The notes under the pieces were generated by a model. It saw only the letters and a program-made list of their open reading frames with translations, was not told where the DNA came from and made no database searches. Positions 6,768 through 10,555 of a stretch of 10,555 nt of DNA are shown in pieces; within the stretch, counting starts at the first letter, position 1, and every line of letters begins with the position of its first letter. The DNA lies in contig JAGQRC010000062.1 of assembly GCA_020425835.1 (NCBI GenBank), positions 1 to 10,555 on the forward strand, in the 5' to 3' direction. A program made the translations under genes and the position numbers. The DNA is from Planctomycetota bacterium (GTDB taxonomy: Bacteria; Planctomycetota; UBA8108; UBA1146; JAJFFE01).

Positions 6768-8072
6768 ATGACGACGAATCCATCGGCCGGCGGTCGACAT
6801 CTCGATCGCCGCCGATTCCTCGGCGAAGCGTTGCTCGCGGCGTCCGCACCACTCTTCGTCCCGCGCACCGCGCTCGGTCGCGGGTCCCGCGCGGCCCCGA
6901 GCCATCGCCTGTCGATCGGACTCATCGGGATCGGCAACATGGGATCGGGGCATCTGAGCACGATGCTCGACCACCCGGAGGTCGAAGTCGTCGCGGTCTG
7001 CGATGTCTCACGCGATGTCCGCGAGCGCGCGGGAAGGAAGGTCGACGAGCGTTACGCACGTTCGTCGGACGCTCGTGCGGGCTGTCTGCGGAGCAACGAG
7101 TACGAGGAGCTCCTCGCGCGAGACGACATCGATGCCGTGCTGATCGCGGTCCCCGACCACTGGCACGCGGCGATCACCATCGACGCCTGCCGAGCCGGCA
7201 AGGATGTCTACTGCGAGAAGCCGCTCTCCCTGACGGTGCGCGAGGCCGAGGCGATGGTCTCGGCCGCGCGACGATATGGCCGGGTCGTTCAGACGGGGAG
7301 TCAGCAGCGGTCGTCCGCGAACTTCCGCTTCGCGTGCGAGATGGTCCGGAGCGGGAGAATCGGCAAGGTCCGTCGCGTCTTCGTGGACGTCGGCCCACCG
7401 TCGAGCGCCAAGGTCTTCACCGAGGAGCGTGCTCCCGACGGCTTCGACTGGGACCGTTGGCTCGGTCCCGCGCCGTGGCAACCCTACAACTCCGAACGAT
7501 GCAGCGGGAGCTACTCCGGTGGCTGGCGGCGTGTCCGGGACTACTCCGGCGGCATGACCACCGACTGGGGAGCGCACCACTTCGACATCGCGCAATGGGG
7601 ACTCGGTCGCGACCACGATGGCCCCGTCCGCATCATCCCACCCGGGGTCGATGGCGCGACGACGTTGACCTTCGAGTACGACGACGGCGTGGTCATGGAG
7701 CGCGGCGGAGCCAACGGCGTTCGCTTCGAGGGCACGGACGGCAAGGTCGAGGTCAACCGTGGCTACCTGCGGACCTGGCCCGAGTCGCTCCAGGAGACCC
7801 CGACCGGCACCGGTGAGGTGGCGCTGTACCGGAGCCCCGGGCACTTCGATGACTGGCTCCAGTGCATCCGGAGCCGAAGCCGGCCGATCGCCGACGTCGC
7901 GATCGGCGCGAGTAGCGTGACCGTGTGTCACCTGGGGAACATCGCGTCGTGGCTCGGTCGCTCGCTCGCGTGGGATCGGCAGCGGCGAACGATCGTCGAC
8001 GACCCGACCGCGAATCGATGGCTCGATCGTCCGGCCCGTGCGCCCTACGGCCGGAATCGAGCGTGGTCATGA
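6768..8072 (+). CDS. Tat-exported Gfo/Idh/MocA-family oxidoreductase
   Basis: A 434-residue protein. ATG 6768 is chosen because it places a twin-arginine signal at the N-terminus: [20 protein letters not shown] (residues 13-32), followed by a likely cut near TALG (34-37). The Rossmann motif is [13 protein letters not shown] (50-62), the lysine motif CEKPL (149-153, Lys151), and the second catalytic region [13 protein letters not shown] (265-277, Asp266 and His270). The C-terminal block [13 protein letters not shown] (415-427) is a feature I associate with PVC secreted relatives. Tat export implies that the protein folds, probably with its cofactor bound, in the cytoplasm before crossing the membrane. 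The substrate is unknown but likely a sugar or polyol derivative. Its stop overlaps the start of the next gene (ATGA). It is transcribed divergently from a cytoplasmic paralogue with which it shares only family-level motifs. Sequence and length look intact. Confidence 0.95.
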   Translation: MTTNPSAGGRHLDRRRFLGEALLAASAPLFVPRTALGRGSRAAPSHRLSIGLIGIGNMGSGHLSTMLDHPEVEVVAVCDVSRDVRERAGRKVDERYARSSDARAGCLRSNEYEELLARDDIDAVLIAVPDHWHAAITIDACRAGKDVYCEKPLSLTVREAEAMVSAARRYGRVVQTGSQQRSSANFRFACEMVRSGRIGKVRRVFVDVGPPSSAKVFTEERAPDGFDWDRWLGPAPWQPYNSERCSGSYSGGWRRVRDYSGGMTTDWGAHHFDIAQWGLGRDHDGPVRIIPPGVDGATTLTFEYDDGVVMERGGANGVRFEGTDGKVEVNRGYLRTWPESLQETPTGTGEVALYRSPGHFDDWLQCIRSRSRPIADVAIGASSVTVCHLGNIASWLGRSLAWDRQRRTIVDDPTANRWLDRPARAPYGRNRAWS

Positions 8073-10555
8073 AGCGCCGGGACGCTCTGCTCCTTTCGTT
8101 CATCACGTTGTGCGGCGTACCGACGATCGCCGGCGCGCTCCGAGGGCAGAGCGCGGAGCCGAACTCCACAGCCCCCGAATCGATCGATGTCGACACGCTC
8201 TACCTCGCGGTGACCGGCCGACACTCCACCCCATGGACGATCGAGGAGCGCTGCGCGGCTCAGGCGCGCGCGCTACGGACGTTGCTGGGGACACTGTCAT
8301 CGACCTCGGCTCCCGAGTCGGTCCAGAGGGAGCGAGAGCTGCTCGAGGGCATCGGTCACTGGGCCGCCCGTCCGGGAGCGGAAGCCGAGCGCGAACACTG
8401 GTGCCGACTCCTCGCCGGCGCGACGAACCCCATCGTTCCACTCGAGACGCGCGCGTGGTTGCTCCAGAAGCTCGGCGAGATCGGCGAGCGGGAGTCGGTC
8501 GAGCCGCTCCGGCGCCTCCTCCACGATGCGGAGCTGAGGATTCGAGAGCTCGCTCGCGCCGCGTTGGCCCACAACCCGAGTCCCGAAGCGACGACCGCGC
8601 TCGTGGAGACCCTGCAGTTCGGCGACGACTCGGATCTGCCGTGGCTCGTCGCGTTGATCGAAGCGCTCGGCACCCAGGGCGCGACGATGGATACCGTCGG
8701 TCGAGACCACGACGCCGCGAGCGCGTCCGAAGGGGACGAGTCCGACCTGGCGACGGCGCGGGCGGCGGCGTTCGAGCTCCTCCACCGCTACGCGGTCCAC
8801 GAGGACGAGTCGCTTCGTCTCGCGGCGATCGGAGCGCTCGCCGATTTCGGTCACGAGCCCGCCCTCTCCGTGCTCGTCGAACTCCACAACTCTCGCGTCG
8901 ACGACGCGAACGATCGCACCCGGATCGCCGCTGCCGACGCGGCGCTGCGCGTCGCTCACGAGGTCGGGGGATCGTGGGCCGCGACCGTGCAGCGGGACCT
9001 CTACTACCCCGACACTCCGCCGTACATCCGCGCCGCATGTCTGACCGGGCTCGCGGCGACGGATGCCGAGACCTGGCTCCGGCTCGCCGAGCCGATCCTC
9101 CGCGGAGAGCGAGAGCCCGAGCTCCGAACCGTCGCGTTCGGGTGTCTCCGAGACCTCCCGGAGATCCCCGACGCGCTCCGGCGCGCCTACCCGGACCTCG
9201 ACGAACGCGGGCGCATCCTCTTCCTGCGAGCCCTCGCCGACCGAGGTGAGCCGGCCCTCGCGGTCGTACCTCGCTCGGAGCTCGGCTCGTCATCGGCCAT
9301 CGTGCGGACCGTCGCGGTCGAGAGCCTGGTCTCGCTCGGTTCCGCCGCGGATGTGACCCCTCTCGCGCGGATCGCAGCCGATGGCAGCGACTCCGTGCAG
9401 GATGCTGCTCGAGAGACCCTGATGCGTTGCCGATCGACGGGGTTCGACGACGAGATCCGGGCGAGACTCCGCGACTCCGCACTCGAGGATGAGGCCCGCG
9501 CGGAGTTGATCCGAGCGGCGACGGCTCGGCGTTGCGACGACCTGCTCCCCACGCTGACCGAGTTGTCGAAGTCCGGCTCCCCGACGATGCGCGTGGCCGC
9601 GCTCCGCGGATTGGCCGAGCTCGGCGACGCGCACCAGGTTCCCGCTCTGCTCGAGCAGCTCGCGCAGGCGTCCGACGAGAACGGAAGCGTGCGTCGCGCG
9701 CTCGAGCGGACCATCGCGGAGCTCGCCCGCGACGACGGTCCGGCTACGCGGAGCTTGATCGAAGCGTTGCCGAACGCGATGCCGACGACGGAGCGCTCGC
9801 TGTTGACGATCCTCGGTCAGGTGCGGAGTCCCGAAGCGCTCGACGCGTTGCGCGCTCGCGCGGAGCACGAGAGCGAAACGGGAGAGGTCGCGCTGCGGGC
9901 GATCGCACGTTGGCAAGATCCGGCGGCGATCGACGTGCTCCTCGGACTCGCGGAACGGCGAACGGATGAGAAGGGCCGACGCCTCGCGCTCCGCGGGTTC
10001 TTCCGCCTCGTGAAGGAGGCCCGACCGACCGGAACGTCGCGCGACGATGCGGAGACGCTGCGCCGGATCGAGCGGGGGCTCGCCCTCTCTCCCGCCGTCG
10101 ACGACCAGCGGCTCGCCGCGAGTATCCTCGGCGACCTCGCGTGCGAGGAGGCTCTCGGCACCGCGGAGCGGCTCCGAGCGACGCACCCCCAGATCGAATC
10201 AGAGCTGCGACTCGCGCTCTGCGATCTCGCTCGCCGCACCGCAGGGAGGGATCGCGCGCGGTCGCGTGCGATCATCGATCGGCTGGCCGACCCATCGCCG
10301 AGCGTGGCCCTGTCGAAGAAGATCGAGGAGGCCCGCGCACTCCTCGACTCACGCCACGGTTTCCTCGGTCGTTGGGAGGTCGCCGGTCCGTTCCACGACC
10401 CCGACGTCTCCGGCGCCGCGCTCCTCGCCCACGCCTTCCCGCCGGAACGATCCGAAGGGTTCGCCGGCGTCGAATGGCGACCTTGGTGTCCACACGGTGA
10501 CGACCCCTGGCTCCTCGATCTCACCGAGATCGATGGCGGGAGCCAACGCGCGATC
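8069..10555 (+). CDS. Exported HEAT-repeat protein with C-terminal W-x-x-x-GPF module (3' end outside window)
   Basis: Open from ATG 8069 to the last base, 829 codons visible, no stop. The N-terminus [18 protein letters not shown] is a signal peptide; the RRD could also suit the Tat route, and no lipobox is seen. A long alpha-helical solenoid follows. HEAT-like units are visible as a helix with an A-L-x-x-L-x-x-x-G core then a second helix: from residue 125 (LLQKLGEIGERESVEPLRRL), 249 (LRLAAIGALADFGHEPALSV), 412 (VRTVAVESLVSLGSAADVTP) and 507 (MRVAALRGLAELGDAHQVPA). An acidic linker lies near 203-226. After the solenoid, FLGRWEVAGPFHDPDVSG (765-782) and the nearby FPPE start a second module of a type I associate with planctomycete exported proteins. 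No enzyme active site is visible. HEAT solenoids usually bind proteins. The ATGA overlap with the exported oxidoreductase suggests coupled synthesis and a shared compartment. No strong ribosome-binding site precedes the start. Confidence 0.88.
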   Translation, partial: MKRRDALLLSFITLCGVPTIAGALRGQSAEPNSTAPESIDVDTLYLAVTGRHSTPWTIEERCAAQARALRTLLGTLSSTSAPESVQRERELLEGIGHWAARPGAEAEREHWCRLLAGATNPIVPLETRAWLLQKLGEIGERESVEPLRRLLHDAELRIRELARAALAHNPSPEATTALVETLQFGDDSDLPWLVALIEALGTQGATMDTVGRDHDAASASEGDESDLATARAAAFELLHRYAVHEDESLRLAAIGALADFGHEPALSVLVELHNSRVDDANDRTRIAAADAALRVAHEVGGSWAATVQRDLYYPDTPPYIRAACLTGLAATDAETWLRLAEPILRGEREPELRTVAFGCLRDLPEIPDALRRAYPDLDERGRILFLRALADRGEPALAVVPRSELGSSSAIVRTVAVESLVSLGSAADVTPLARIAADGSDSVQDAARETLMRCRSTGFDDEIRARLRDSALEDEARAELIRAATARRCDDLLPTLTELSKSGSPTMRVAALRGLAELGDAHQVPALLEQLAQASDENGSVRRALERTIAELARDDGPATRSLIEALPNAMPTTERSLLTILGQVRSPEALDALRARAEHESETGEVALRAIARWQDPAAIDVLLGLAERRTDEKGRRLALRGFFRLVKEARPTGTSRDDAETLRRIERGLALSPAVDDQRLAASILGDLACEEALGTAERLRATHPQIESELRLALCDLARRTAGRDRARSRAIIDRLADPSPSVALSKKIEEARALLDSRHGFLGRWEVAGPFHDPDVSGAALLAHAFPPERSEGFAGVEWRPWCPHGDDPWLLDLTEIDGGSQRAI

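Noticed and set aside
7008..7931. Minus-strand frame of 307 codons inside the exported oxidoreductase gene
   Set aside because: It has somewhat protein-like composition but lies fully antisense to a gene with intact catalytic motifs, and no domain was recognised.
8103..9482. Minus-strand frame of 459 codons, and a plus-strand frame at 8038-9249
   Set aside because: Both are Arg/Ser/Pro-rich shadows of the HEAT-repeat gene, which is continuous from 8069 to the window end and shows repeated helix pairs.
1..10555. CRISPR array, tRNA, rRNA, transposase or attachment-site repeats
   Set aside because: No regularly spaced repeats, CCA-ended cloverleaf, rRNA signature, DDE-type transposase or flanking inverted repeats were seen by eye. 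A tRNA or covariance-model scan was not possible here.
1..10555. Frequent CGATCG and GATC strings as a possible modification or binding motif
   Set aside because: Most fall inside genes where preferred codons such as ATC and CGA/TCG create them. Their frequency could not be tested against a codon-aware background.

Overview
The window is GC-rich and densely packed. Codons strongly prefer G or C in the third position, which produces many long antisense shadow frames. Seven protein-coding genes can be supported, two of them cut by the window edges. No rRNA, tRNA, CRISPR array, insertion sequence or phage gene was recognised. A Tat-exported Gfo/Idh/MocA oxidoreductase, a large exported HEAT-repeat protein ending in a W-x-x-x-GPF module, and a nucleoside-symporter-type MFS permease beside another Gfo/Idh/MocA enzyme together suggest a high-GC member of the Planctomycetota or a related PVC lineage. 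This assignment is inferred from gene content, not from a phylogenetic marker.

Left part, minus strand (about 1-3414): a three-gene MoxR operon reads right to left. It encodes a MoxR-type AAA+ ATPase (2320-3414), a DUF58 membrane protein (974-2323) and a TgpA/DUF3488-type transglutaminase-like membrane protein (977 to beyond base 1). Each stop codon overlaps the next start (GTGA, then CTGA), so the three are probably translated together. The last gene has no ATG or GTG at its apparent start and runs off the window, so simple ORF calling misses it.

Middle part, minus strand (3635-6563): a cytoplasmic Gfo/Idh/MocA oxidoreductase (5367-6563) lies 40 bases upstream of an MFS permease (3635-5326). 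The permease carries an unusual hydrophilic insert of about 140 residues between TM5 and TM6. A GC hairpin without a U-tract follows the permease and may separate this unit from the MoxR operon.

Right part, plus strand (6768-10555): across a 204-base divergent intergenic region, a Tat-exported Gfo/Idh/MocA oxidoreductase (6768-8072) overlaps by ATGA a HEAT-repeat protein (8069 to beyond the end). The divergent layout (permease plus cytosolic dehydrogenase on one side, exported dehydrogenase plus exported scaffold protein on the other) looks like a small carbohydrate- or polyol-use locus, but the substrate cannot be read from the sequence. Nothing in the window resembles a defence or mobile system. 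The points most worth a second look are the permease insert and the coupled exported oxidoreductase/HEAT pair.
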